A stretch of DNA of 64,000 bases, taken from the NCBI RefSeq assembly GCF_009649735.1, contig NZ_WJNH01000002.1, positions 310,001 to 374,000 on the forward strand. Reading direction: 5' to 3'. This DNA is from Salinibacillus xinjiangensis (lineage in GTDB: Bacteria; Bacillota; Bacilli; Bacillales; Alkalibacillaceae). Made by a program: the position numbers and the translations under genes. Below the pieces are notes generated by a model, which was not told the origin of the DNA, ran no database searches, and saw nothing but the letters and a program-made list of their open reading frames with translations. Below are positions 1 through 7,838 of the stretch, piece by piece (position 1 is the first letter of the stretch; every line of letters begins with the position of its first letter).

Positions 1-884
1 CTCATGGTGTCCATATCCATTTTCATAAGCGACTTCCTCTTTCTGCTATGCAAGCAGGTGCTGATATGGCTGCAACGAGTGTTCATAAGCTAGGAGGTTC
101 CATGACTCAGAGCTCCGTCTTAAATATTAGAGGCAGTCTTGTTTCCTATGAGCGGGTTCAAGCGATTTTTTCCATGCTTACAACTACCTCCACCTCCTAC
201 CTGCTACTCTCCTCCTTAGATGTAGCTCGTAAAAATTTGGTTATGAATGGAGAGAAATTAAACGAACACGCCTTACGATTAGCTGACTATGCGCGGGACA
301 AAATCAATGAAATAGAATTATTATATTGTGTTGGCGAGGAAATCCTTGGTTCTGAAGCGACTTACGATTATGATCCAAGTAAATTGATTATATCCGTTAA
401 ACGATTGGGTATTACGGGGCATGATGTGGAGATTTGGCTTCGGAAAAACTATAATATTGAGGTTGAATTATCTGATTTATATAATATCCTTTGTATTGTT
501 ACACACGGTGATACGAATCATGAAATTAATGTTCTAATAGAGGCTTTACAGGAGCTTTCCAAAACCTTTAGTCCTTCTGCCAAGAAAAAAGCAAAGGTTG
601 AAGTTGAGGTGCCAGATATTCCACTTTTGGCATTATCCCCTAGAGAAGCCTTTTATTCACCGACAGAAGTCGTTCCCCTACAAGATTCGGCAGGTCGTAT
701 TAGTGCAGAATTTGTGATGATCTACCCACCTGGGATTCCTATATTTATGCCAGGAGAAATCATATCAAAGGAAAATATAGAATACATCCACCAGAACATG
801 AAAGCAGGACTTCCAGTACAGGGGCCACACGATGAAACATTAGAGAACATAAGGGTTATTCGTGAATATGTGGCCATAAAATAA
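1..884 (+). CDS. speA: Orn/Lys/Arg decarboxylase, 3' part (SpoA-type, speA)
   Basis: This is the C-terminal part of an aminotransferase-fold PLP-dependent decarboxylase; the reading frame is already open at base 3, so the 5' end lies outside the window. The motif SVHKLGGS carries the lysine expected to hold PLP, preceded by a His-rich stretch (HGVHIHFHK). The C-terminal Orn/Lys/Arg decarboxylase domain follows (around APPGIPIF-like YPPGIPIFMPGE). Relatives such as B. subtilis SpeA (about 490 aa) convert arginine to agmatine for polyamine synthesis, but lysine or ornithine activity cannot be excluded from this fragment. In B. subtilis speA is co-directional with pdh; here it is convergent with it. 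Repeat element A begins three bases after the stop codon. Confidence 0.88.
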   Translation, partial: HGVHIHFHKRLPLSAMQAGADMAATSVHKLGGSMTQSSVLNIRGSLVSYERVQAIFSMLTTTSTSYLLLSSLDVARKNLVMNGEKLNEHALRLADYARDKINEIELLYCVGEEILGSEATYDYDPSKLIISVKRLGITGHDVEIWLRKNYNIEVELSDLYNILCIVTHGDTNHEINVLIEALQELSKTFSPSAKKKAKVEVEVPDIPLLALSPREAFYSPTEVVPLQDSAGRISAEFVMIYPPGIPIFMPGEIISKENIEYIHQNMKAGLPVQGPHDETLENIRVIREYVAIK

Positions 885-886
885 TA

Positions 887-1538
887 AGGCTGTTTTCGTA
901 AACTTAACTTTGTTGCTTTTTTATACTTCTCAGTAGATTGAAAATGAGACGTAGTGCGACTTTTTAGTATTGCTTGATTCGTTCTGAATAATATTGAGTG
1001 CATGCAAACCGTTCCGGCAGAATACTTCGCTTTCCATGGGCGCGGCCTCAGCCTCCTCGGAAGCCCAGACCGCTTCCTGCGGGGTCTTCACCACGCTTCC
1101 TCCCATAGGAGTTTCCGTATTCTGCCTCCACTGTTAAAGTGCTCTGATGTATGCATAGTTAAAAAGCTTTTGATTAACAATAGTTCACTACAAAATAAAC
1201 GAATGAGCCATTGTTTATAGCGGAGGAAATACACGGAGACTCCTGGTCGGTTAAAAACGGCCACGTCCAGTGGCAGAGCACCGACACTTGAACGTCCTGT
1301 TCTTCGTGGGATCAAAGAGACAGGTGAGACCCCGCAAGCGCAGCGAGGAGGCTCACCGCTCGCCGGCGGCAAAGAAGACACTATGAAAACGACCAAAGGG
1401 AGTTTGAAAAGATGTCGCATTTGTGCCCTTGGAGTGAAAGCGAAGTGTATTTCCGTAGCGACGGTTTTGCACTCATCAATTTGATATTTGGAAACAAGTC
1501 ATGCTAAAAGTTACGTCGCAGTTTTTATCTTTTTAGTC
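887..1538. mobile_element. Composite palindromic repeat element, copy A (MITE-like)
   Basis: This intergenic block is richer in GC than its surroundings and has no credible gene. It begins with AAGGCTGTTTTCGTA (887-901) and ends with TTACGTCGCAGTTTTTAT continuing to TTTTTAGTC (1511-1538). Those termini, and the interior from the CCGTTCCGGCAGAATAC stretch (about 1009) through AGCGAAGTGTATTTCCG (about 1438-1454), recur in copy B at 39913-40500. The two interior arms are imperfect inverted copies of each other around AAAAGCTTTT near 1162-1171. Relative to B, copy A carries two extra modules, about 1240-1311 and 1369-1436. No transposase is present, so a non-autonomous element or a structured-RNA repeat is the likely nature. 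Confidence 0.75.
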
Positions 1539-1571
1539 AAAACATCAAACTCTAAGAAAATAGCAAATAAT

Positions 1572-1603
1572 AAAAATGCTGCCCCAAATGAGGCAGCATT
1601 TTT
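1572..1603 (-). terminator. SR1 intrinsic terminator
   Basis: A perfect 12-bp stem (AAAAATGCTGCC / GGCAGCATTTTT) closes an 8-nt loop, and its 3' arm ends in a T run. It follows the SR1P stop codon directly. Confidence 0.85.
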
Positions 1604-1604
1604 A

Positions 1605-1715
1605 TTATTTTTTGTTTTGTTCACAGTCGCAGCCTTTTCCGTACAATGTGGTCACCTTTTCATCCTCAAAATGTTCAATTACACGTTGACAATCTTGACA
1701 AACAATTGTGCCCAT
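1605..1715 (-). CDS. sr1P: SR1P, GapA-binding small peptide (36 aa)
   Basis: The frame starts MGTIVCQDCQRVIEHF and continues EDEKVTTLYGKGCDCEQ, ending in NKK. It matches the SR1P family (about 39 aa in B. subtilis), with its CxxC pair (C6, C9), the EHFEDEKVTTLYGKC-type core and a second cysteine pair (C29, C31). SR1P binds glyceraldehyde-3-phosphate dehydrogenase GapA and promotes GapA-RNase J1 contact in B. subtilis. The ribosome site AAGGAG lies about 11 bases before the ATG. The family motif from end to end makes the identification firm. It is followed directly by the SR1 terminator. Confidence 0.88.
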   Translation of the reverse strand: MGTIVCQDCQRVIEHFEDEKVTTLYGKGCDCEQNKK

Positions 1716-1738
1716 CACAAGACCAGCTCCTTATTTTA

Positions 1739-1793
1739 TTAAAACGTTTTCATTTCGTATCTACATTTTATTATGTCATAATTAATTTTTCAA
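1739..1793 (-). promoter_or_regulatory. SR1 promoter with CcpN-like box and cre-like site
   Basis: On the minus strand TTGAAA (1788-1793) and TAAAAT (1765-1770) are 17 bp apart. TATGACATAAT (1770-1780) overlaps the spacer and -10 and differs at one position from the CcpN motif as I remember it (TRTGHYATAYW). TGAAAACGTTTTAA (1739-1752) matches the cre consensus at 13 of 14 positions and lies just after the predicted start near 1758. The arrangement is what is expected for glycolytic repression of sr1. Confidence 0.6.
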
Positions 1794-1943
1794 CCCTAAA
1801 TAGTATAACACTTTTATTTTTTATCCGGTAATTTTTACCTACTAATCATTTTGCTGTAAAAAGTTTTTGTACTTACCTAAACTTTCTGTAATCTTTTAGT
1901 CTTTCATGATATGATATAGGAAAAGATGGCAAGGAGTGGTAAC

Positions 1944-2318
1944 TTGAGTAGTAGTACTTATATTTATGTTAATCCAAAACAAACCATTACACTTGCGGAT
2001 GTAAAAGAGTATTTACTTTACTACCAAGACATTACGGCCAAAACAGGAGATCAGCTGAATTGGGATTACTCGAGTCATGCATTTCCCTACACTATTCAGG
2101 AAAAAGAAACAGATGAAGGGAATTATTTATTGTTATACGGTCAGCTCGACCGTTATAATGCCCTTTTAATCGGAGTTCATGAAGAGGACGGTTACATACA
2201 AATTACTTTGCCAGATACCGCAAAACACGGGGATAAAAGTAAAGCTAACGAACTAGCCAAATTTCTAGCAAAAAAAACTAAGGGGAAAATAAAATTATTT
2301 AATGGGCGAATGATGTAA
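1944..2318 (+). CDS. DUF1885 family protein
   Basis: A protein of 124 aa beginning (M)SSSTYIYVNPKQTITLADV and ending KGKIKLFNGRMM. It looks like the DUF1885 family found in Bacillaceae, whose function is unknown. I take the TTG at 1944 as start because AAGGAG lies 7-8 bases upstream and the resulting N terminus fits the family; an ATG at 1926 would place the ribosome site inside the gene. No signal peptide or membrane segment is visible, so it is probably cytosolic. A perfect palindromic terminator follows and separates it from the convergent deacetylase gene. Confidence 0.75.
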   Translation: MSSSTYIYVNPKQTITLADVKEYLLYYQDITAKTGDQLNWDYSSHAFPYTIQEKETDEGNYLLLYGQLDRYNALLIGVHEEDGYIQITLPDTAKHGDKSKANELAKFLAKKTKGKIKLFNGRMM

Positions 2319-2323
2319 GTAAT

Positions 2324-2349
2324 GGCCATCTAAGATATCTTAGATGGCC
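2324..2349. terminator. Bidirectional terminator
   Basis: A perfect 26-bp palindrome (GGCCATCTAAGAT / ATCTTAGATGGCC) between convergent genes. T-rich sequence follows on the plus strand (TTCCTTT). Confidence 0.75.
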
Positions 2350-2354
2350 TTCCT

Positions 2355-3242
2355 TTATGGTGTTTGAATTAAATTTGGATCTACCATTTCGTATCCCTTA
2401 TCACGTAGACCTGTTACAATGTCAGCTAAGGCAGCAGCTGTCCATTCTCTATCGTGCATTAGCAGATTGGCCCCGTCCGATAGTAATTCCGTATTAATCA
2501 TAATATCTCTGATAGAATCCTCTGTCATATAATCAGCCTTAAAATCATACCCATATGACCAATTCATTAAAGTCATACCTTCTTCTTTTACTAAAGTTTT
2601 CACATAGTCCGTATTGACTCCATGTGGAGCGCGGAAAAATTTCGGCCTTTCCCCGATAACTTTTTCAATTAAATCGTTTAGTTCTACAACTTCTTTTCGT
2701 TGTTCTTCTTCTGATACCTCATCTAGTTTTGTGTGATTATAAGTATGATTTCCAATTGCAAACCCCATATCTGCGATTTCCTTCAATCGCGCTTGTTCTT
2801 CTTCCGTATCAATAAAATGACCATTTACAAAGAAAATAGCTGGGGCATTTAACTCCTTTAAGGTTTTTGCCATATCAACAGCATATTCCTCCGGAGCATC
2901 ATCAATGGTTAACAATACAACTTTCTCATTTGCCTTTTCATCAATAGGCTTAATACTCCAAACGTCTGAAACCTCATACATAGGCTTTACGTTTTTATCC
3001 TCTGGTTCTTGCTCTTCTGGCTTAGCTTCCTCTTCAGTGGATTCTGATGGGGTCTCTTCATTACCCTCTTCTTGTTGCTCTTTACCTGACTCCTGATTTT
3101 CAGTTTCTTGTTGTTCTTCCTCTTCAACCTCGTTAGTTTCAGGATTTTCATTACCATCCTGCATACCCTCTTCCTCATTTTTTCCACATGCAGCGGTAAA
3201 GAATAGTAATAGTAGCATCATAAATATCAACGCTTTTTTCAA
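2355..3242 (-). CDS. Polysaccharide deacetylase (NodB) lipoprotein
   Basis: A secreted lipoprotein: the N terminus LKKALIFMMLLLLFFTAAC is a lipoprotein signal peptide with a TAAC lipobox. About 65 residues of Glu/Gln-rich linker follow, then a NodB-homology domain. The domain motifs are visible: TIDDAPE (usual TFDDGP), GNHTYNH (metal-binding H-x3-H) and RAPHG. Such enzymes remove acetyl groups from peptidoglycan or chitin-like polymers at the cell surface. I place the start at TTG 3242, because GGGGGAGC precedes it by a normal distance and the upstream ATG (3257) would overlap that site. The first motif has Asp-Asp, so catalysis looks possible. The substrate is unknown. Confidence 0.85.
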   Translation of the reverse strand: MKKALIFMMLLLLFFTAACGKNEEEGMQDGNENPETNEVEEEEQQETENQESGKEQQEEGNEETPSESTEEEAKPEEQEPEDKNVKPMYEVSDVWSIKPIDEKANEKVVLLTIDDAPEEYAVDMAKTLKELNAPAIFFVNGHFIDTEEEQARLKEIADMGFAIGNHTYNHTKLDEVSEEEQRKEVVELNDLIEKVIGERPKFFRAPHGVNTDYVKTLVKEEGMTLMNWSYGYDFKADYMTEDSIRDIMINTELLSDGANLLMHDREWTAAALADIVTGLRDKGYEMVDPNLIQTP

Positions 3243-3395
3243 TTTTGCTCCCCCCATTAGGTGTATTTTATCTTTATTATACTAGATATTATGAAAGCTG
3301 AACGATTTTTTATAAGAAGTATAAAGTTAAAATTGTTAACGAGTATGGTATATTGGTTAATATGTTGATGTACAGAAACAAAAGGACGTGTCATT

Positions 3396-4457
3396 GTGTT
3401 ATCTAAAGTTAAAACGTATTTACCCTTAGGTGGCAGAACCTTTAAAACAGGAATTTCTGTTTTTATTACAACCTTAATATGTCAATATTTTCATTTCCCG
3501 GCTATATTTGCAGTCATGACAGCAATTGTGACTGTAGAACATACAGCTGCAGACTCTATTAAAAAGGCAATGGTCCGTTTTCCTGCATCCGCCATTGGAG
3601 CTTTCCTATCGGTTTCGTTTTATTCTGTGTTTGGAAAAAGCGCAATCACATATGCGCTAGCAGCCATGCTTACAATTGCCTTATGCCACAAGCTAAAGCT
3701 AGATGAGGGCATTGTAGTTGCTACACTAACAGCTATTGCTATGATACCTGACTTTCATGGTAATTCATTCGATTCTTTCATTGTGAGGTTAGCCACTACT
3801 ACTATTGGAATTGTAGTATCGACTTTAGTCAATTTCTTTTTACTCCCTCCGAATTATACGAAATATATAGATAGCAATATGGAAAATTTATTTGAACGAT
3901 CAGCGAAATTATGTACATATGTTAACGATTATCTAATAGAAGCCAAGTTCAATCAGCAACAAAAATTCAAGCTTTTGTATAGGGAAATCTTACGTGAAAT
4001 CAATCAGACCTCCAATTTTATTCAATTTCAGCGTGAAGAGTGGAAGTATCATAAGTTCTCCAAAGAAAATCTTCGTAGGCTGCATTACTGTGAAAAAAAA
4101 TTAACGTATTTGAAACAGGTCATAGACCATATGGGGAATTTGCAATTTATCCGCTTAAAGCGCAATGCGTTTTCCGAGGCTGAGAAACAATTGATAAGAA
4201 GTATTTTTTTGTCATTTGCGGGCATATTAAAAACGCCACATCATGAGATTCCAATAGAACATTATCAGTGGATTGAAAAGCTAGATGATGAGTTTTGGCA
4301 TTGGAAAGAGGAACATGTTATGAATAAAGAACAACACTTACCACCACAAACCATTGTCTTGTATGAACTGCTATTTTTACACAGAGTTATTGAAGAGCTA
4401 CACCACATTACACATATTGAGTTGTCAAATGAAGATACTATAACCAAACAGCTTTAG
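3396..4457 (+). CDS. Aromatic acid exporter family (FUSC/ArAE-like) membrane protein
   Basis: A 353-aa protein with an N-terminal block of about six hydrophobic helices (residues 15-150), followed by a long soluble, probably helical C-terminal region. The sequence KTGISVFITTLICQYF and the segment around AVMTAIVTVEHTAADSIKKA fit the aromatic acid exporter family of Firmicutes (B. subtilis YqjA-like). The substrate is not known; export of aromatic acids is only a family label. The start is GTG 3396 with AAAGGA 9 bases upstream. The BCCT gene follows after 15 bases with its own strong ribosome site, so co-transcription is possible. Confidence 0.75.
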   Translation: MLSKVKTYLPLGGRTFKTGISVFITTLICQYFHFPAIFAVMTAIVTVEHTAADSIKKAMVRFPASAIGAFLSVSFYSVFGKSAITYALAAMLTIALCHKLKLDEGIVVATLTAIAMIPDFHGNSFDSFIVRLATTTIGIVVSTLVNFFLLPPNYTKYIDSNMENLFERSAKLCTYVNDYLIEAKFNQQQKFKLLYREILREINQTSNFIQFQREEWKYHKFSKENLRRLHYCEKKLTYLKQVIDHMGNLQFIRLKRNAFSEAEKQLIRSIFLSFAGILKTPHHEIPIEHYQWIEKLDDEFWHWKEEHVMNKEQHLPPQTIVLYELLFLHRVIEELHHITHIELSNEDTITKQL

Positions 4458-4472
4458 AAGGAGTTATTCATC

Positions 4473-6026
4473 ATGCGTAAACAGGTATCAAAGGTTTTTT
4501 ACATTAGCTTGGTTGTATCCATTTTATTTGTCATCTGGGGGGTTTTACCCGATGATGTGGCTCAAAACTGGAATTTAGAGAATGTTACATCTAAAATCCA
4601 AGGCTTTTTGGTACAAAAATTTGGCTGGTTCTATTTACTATCTGCTACAGCCTTTCTGATCTTTGCGATTTTCTTAGTTGCGTCAAAATACGGAAATATT
4701 GTGTTAGGTAAAGATACTGATAAGCCTGAATACTCGTATATGTCATGGTTTGCGATGTTATTTAGTGCAGGTATGGGAATTGGTTTAGTGTTTTGGGGAG
4801 CTGCGGAACCAATTTCTCATTTTCATAACCCACCGGAACCTGGACTACAAGATGGTGCAGCCGCAAGAATTGCTTTACGTTATAGTTTTTTCCATTGGGG
4901 CTTGCATCCATGGGCCGTTTATTCAGTACTGGCTCTTGCACTTGCTTACTTTCAATTTAGAAAGGACTCCCCTGGACTTGTAAGTAGCATACTAGAGCCT
5001 ATATTCGGTGACAAAATGAATGGTGGATGGGGTACACTAGTTAACTTTATCGCCGTATTTGCCACTATTTTCGGTGTGGCAACTTCTCTCGGATTAGGTG
5101 CACAGCAAATTAGTGGAGGTATAGGGTTTTTATTTGAGGACATTACAAAAGGATTTTCACTGCAATTAATTATCATTATTGTCGTGACAGTACTCTTTTT
5201 AATATCCGCTATGTCAGGATTAGATCGAGGAATAAAGATGTTAAGTAACACTAACATTGTTCTTGCGATTTTGCTCATGTTTTTTGTCTTATTTGCAGGC
5301 CCATCTAATTTCATTATGGATTTGTTTACAACAACGCTCGGAAGTTATTTGCAAAACCTTCCTTCCATGAGCTTTCGAATGACACCATTTGATGAAAATA
5401 GTACCTGGGTGCAAGATTGGACTATTTTTTACTGGGCATGGTGGATTGCATGGGCTCCATTCGTTGGAACATTTATTGCACGTGTATCAAGAGGTAGAAC
5501 AGTACGTGAATTTGTTTTAGGTGTTTTATTAGTCCCTACCATTTTTGGTGCACTTTGGTTTTCCGTTTTTGGTGGTTCCGCAATTTCTTTAGAGTTTCAC
5601 CAAGGACTCGATATAATGTCTATCATTTCTGATCAAGGAAATGAGGTCGCTTTGTTTACAGTATTAAGCGAATATCCAATTAGCATAATTACATCTACAT
5701 TGGCGATTTTGCTTATAAGTACCTTTTTTATTACATCAGCAGACTCAGCAACCTTTGTATTAGGAATGCAAACAACTAACGGTAATCTAGATCCTTCGAA
5801 AAAGGTGAAATTTACTTGGGGAATCGTCCAATCAGCTGCAGCTGCCGTCTTATTATGGCAGGGTGGACTAGGGGCTTTACAAACAGCTTCCATCATCGCA
5901 GCTTTCCCATTCACGTTTATACTATTGTTGATTATTTACTCACTCATCAAAGAGTTTAAAGAAGAGGCCAAAATTTATCCGTTACAAAGAAGGAAACGCG
6001 GCCCCCAACCACAGCAAACAAAATAA
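4473..6026 (+). CDS. BCCT family glycine betaine/choline transporter
   Basis: This 517-aa protein has twelve predicted membrane helices and matches the betaine/carnitine/choline family. The family signature region WAWWIAWAPFVGTFIARVSR (about residues 322-341) and the GMGIGLVFWGAAEP motif (about 100-113) are both present. These Na+ or H+ symporters import compatible solutes during osmotic stress; B. subtilis OpuD is the nearest well-known example. The exact substrate cannot be read from sequence. AGAAGGAG precedes the ATG, and a strong terminator follows, so the transcription unit ends here. Confidence 0.93.
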   Translation: MRKQVSKVFYISLVVSILFVIWGVLPDDVAQNWNLENVTSKIQGFLVQKFGWFYLLSATAFLIFAIFLVASKYGNIVLGKDTDKPEYSYMSWFAMLFSAGMGIGLVFWGAAEPISHFHNPPEPGLQDGAAARIALRYSFFHWGLHPWAVYSVLALALAYFQFRKDSPGLVSSILEPIFGDKMNGGWGTLVNFIAVFATIFGVATSLGLGAQQISGGIGFLFEDITKGFSLQLIIIIVVTVLFLISAMSGLDRGIKMLSNTNIVLAILLMFFVLFAGPSNFIMDLFTTTLGSYLQNLPSMSFRMTPFDENSTWVQDWTIFYWAWWIAWAPFVGTFIARVSRGRTVREFVLGVLLVPTIFGALWFSVFGGSAISLEFHQGLDIMSIISDQGNEVALFTVLSEYPISIITSTLAILLISTFFITSADSATFVLGMQTTNGNLDPSKKVKFTWGIVQSAAAAVLLWQGGLGALQTASIIAAFPFTFILLLIIYSLIKEFKEEAKIYPLQRRKRGPQPQQTK

Positions 6027-6029
6027 TCT

Positions 6030-6062
6030 AAACCCCATGCGACATGATTTCGCATGGGGTTT
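6030..6062 (+). terminator. Terminator after the BCCT gene
   Basis: AAACCCCATGCG pairs with CGCATGGGGTTT around a 9-nt loop, followed by ATTTATG. It overlaps the end of the convergent small membrane gene and may work in both directions. Confidence 0.8.
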
Positions 6063-6064
6063 AT

Positions 6065-6343
6065 TTATGTCTTAAAAAATAATGTATTAAATAAATGTTG
6101 TCCCCCATATAACACAATAAAAGTAATACTAATAATCAAAATTCGGTTCATGTACTTTAGACTAAAAAACTTACCAATATAAAATGCTATGACAAAGAAC
6201 CATAGAAAAAATATAATATTTACAATCGAATGGTCCTTTGATAAATGTGTGGTTAGTATGTAAAGGCTCCAAAGAACCACAATAATTTGTATATATGTCC
6301 AACCCTTCATATCTATCAGTCCCAATTTGGATCTTTTTATCAT
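6065..6343 (-). CDS. Small three-helix membrane protein (hypothetical)
   Basis: A 92-aa frame with three hydrophobic stretches: IQIIVVLWSLYILTTHL, IIFFLWFFVIAFYIG and ILIISITFIVLYGGQ. I do not recognise a family. No strong ribosome site precedes the ATG at 6343; an internal ATG at 6310 (MKGWTYIQ) may be the true start. The membrane-protein composition over the whole frame argues that it is real, but the lack of a ribosome site lowers confidence. Confidence 0.45.
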   Translation of the reverse strand: MIKRSKLGLIDMKGWTYIQIIVVLWSLYILTTHLSKDHSIVNIIFFLWFFVIAFYIGKFFSLKYMNRILIISITFIVLYGGQHLFNTLFFKT

Positions 6344-6385
6344 ATATATGATAAAAACTTGAAATTATTGATAACTCAAAGCAAA

Positions 6386-6414
6386 AAAGGTGATCACAAA
6401 ATGTGATCACCTTT
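6386..6414 (-). terminator. Terminator of the pdh operon
   Basis: AAAGGTGATCACA and TGTGATCACCTTT form a 13-bp stem with a 3-nt loop. Read from pdhD, a TTTTTTG run follows the stem. Confidence 0.85.
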
Positions 6415-6425
6415 AGTAATTAAAC

Positions 6426-7835
6426 TTATTTTGCAACATGGATTGGCATACCAAGTGCAACCTCAGCAGCCTCCATTGAAATCTCACCTAATGTTGGGTG
6501 AGCGTGAATGGTTAATGCTAAGTCTTCAGCAGTCATTCCTGCTTCAATAGCAAGACCTAATTCTGCAATAACATCACTTGCATTAGCCCCTGCTACCTGA
6601 GCACCGATCACTAATCCGTCCTCCTTACGTGTAACAAGCTTAACAAATCCATCTGTGTCATTTAGAGATAAAGCACGTCCATTTGCTGCATAAGGGAATT
6701 TCGCCGCTTTCACGTCATAGCCAGCATCTTTAGCTGCTTTTTCATCATACCCAACACTTGCAAGTTCTGGATCTGTGAATGCAACAGCTGGAATTCCGAT
6801 ATAATCAACCTCAGCCTTTTCACCACTGATTGCTTCTGCAGCAACCTTTCCTTCATAGGAAGCTTTATGAGCAAGTGGTGGTCCCTCCACAATGTCCCCG
6901 ATTGCATAAATGTTGGATACACTGGTACGGCATTGCTTATCAATGTTAATTAAGCCTTTATCAGAAACTTCAATTCCGACCTGTTCTAAGCCTAGCTCAT
7001 CTGTGTTTGGACGGCGTCCTACTGTAACTAATACGTAGTCTGCTTCAACCTTTTCTTCTTTTCCTTTTACTTCATAAGTAACCGTTACTCCGTCTTTTGT
7101 CTCTTCAACACCTTGTGCCATTGCGTTCGTTACGACATTAACACCTTTTTTCTTAAGACGACGTTTTACGATTGATGTCATGGATTTTTCGAATCCACCA
7201 ATAATGTCACCAGTACCTTCAAGAATAGTTACTTCAGTACCGAAGTTAGCATAAGCTGTTCCAAGTTCTGATCCAATGTAACCTCCGCCGATGACGACTA
7301 GTTTTTTCGGAATCTCAGGTAAATTTAGAGCACCTGTAGAATCTAATACCCGATCAGAATAAGGGAAAGGCTTTAGCTCAATTGGACGAGAACCAGTTGC
7401 AATAATTGCATTATTGAACTTATAAGTTTGAGAGTTCTTTTCATCCATAATTTTGACAGTGTTTTGATCTACAAAATATGCTTCACCTTTTACGATGTCA
7501 ACTTTATTCGCCTTAAGTAAACCTTCTACACCGCCTGTAAGTTTGTTTACAACTCCTTCTTTCCACTTCTGAACTTTTGAGAAATCAACCTTTACATTCT
7601 CAGCTGTGATTCCCATATCATCAGAATGTTGAGCGTGATCATAGCGGTGAGCTGCAGATATTAATGCTTTAGATGGAATACAACCAACGTTCAAACAAAC
7701 TCCGCCAAGATTACCTTTGTCTACAATCGTTACCTTTTGGCCCATTTGTGCTGCGCGAATCGCTGCCACATAACCCCCAGGGCCAGCTCCAACTACGAGT
7801 GTGTCTACTTCTACTGGAAAATCTCCTACTACCAT
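6426..7835 (-). CDS. pdhD: Dihydrolipoamide dehydrogenase, E3 of PDH
   Basis: The FAD- and NAD-binding E3 subunit (469 aa) reoxidises dihydrolipoamide on E2 and makes NADH. The N-terminal FAD fold carries [17 protein letters not shown]. The redox disulfide is in [10 protein letters not shown] (C47, C52). The NAD-binding [10 protein letters not shown] lies near residue 180, and the C-terminal catalytic pair is in HAHPTLGE (H446, E451). All key residues are present and the length is typical. It is the last gene of pdhABCD, 3 bases after pdhC, and a terminator follows. The same E3 may also serve other 2-oxoacid dehydrogenases. Confidence 0.97.
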   Translation of the reverse strand: MVVGDFPVEVDTLVVGAGPGGYVAAIRAAQMGQKVTIVDKGNLGGVCLNVGCIPSKALISAAHRYDHAQHSDDMGITAENVKVDFSKVQKWKEGVVNKLTGGVEGLLKANKVDIVKGEAYFVDQNTVKIMDEKNSQTYKFNNAIIATGSRPIELKPFPYSDRVLDSTGALNLPEIPKKLVVIGGGYIGSELGTAYANFGTEVTILEGTGDIIGGFEKSMTSIVKRRLKKKGVNVVTNAMAQGVEETKDGVTVTYEVKGKEEKVEADYVLVTVGRRPNTDELGLEQVGIEVSDKGLINIDKQCRTSVSNIYAIGDIVEGPPLAHKASYEGKVAAEAISGEKAEVDYIGIPAVAFTDPELASVGYDEKAAKDAGYDVKAAKFPYAANGRALSLNDTDGFVKLVTRKEDGLVIGAQVAGANASDVIAELGLAIEAGMTAEDLALTIHAHPTLGEISMEAAEVALGMPIHVAK

Positions 7836-7838
7836 AAA

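Larger units (their letters stand above)
1568..1758 (-). ncRNA. sr1: SR1-type dual-function small RNA
   Basis: A transcript predicted from a sigma-A-type promoter (TTGAAA at 1788-1793, TAAAAT at 1765-1770, 17-bp spacer) to a strong terminator (1572-1603) would be about 190 nt. B. subtilis SR1 is about 205 nt. It contains the SR1P reading frame, with a 5' leader of about 43 nt before the start codon. In B. subtilis, SR1 base-pairs with ahrC mRNA and its peptide binds GapA. The base-pairing role has not been checked here and is inferred only from the shared organisation. A CcpN-like box overlaps the promoter and a cre-like site lies in the early transcript, which matches known SR1 control by CcpN and CcpA. 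Confidence 0.75.

Noticed and set aside
1002-1420. Open frames of 72 and 110 codons on both strands inside repeat element A
   Set aside because: They run through the palindromic repeat, have no ribosome sites, and are interrupted in copy B, so the repeat structure explains them.
887-1538. CRISPR array or integron-like array in the repeat regions
   Set aside because: There are no evenly spaced direct repeats; the similarity is between inverted arms and between distant copies, and no cas or integrase gene is present.
1488-1831. Plus-strand frames of 84 and 61 codons
   Set aside because: They lie antisense to the well-supported SR1P gene and its promoter and have no coding features.
6171-6410. 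79-codon minus frame overlapping the small membrane gene
   Set aside because: It runs through the pdh terminator hairpin and lacks the hydrophobic pattern of the overlapping frame.
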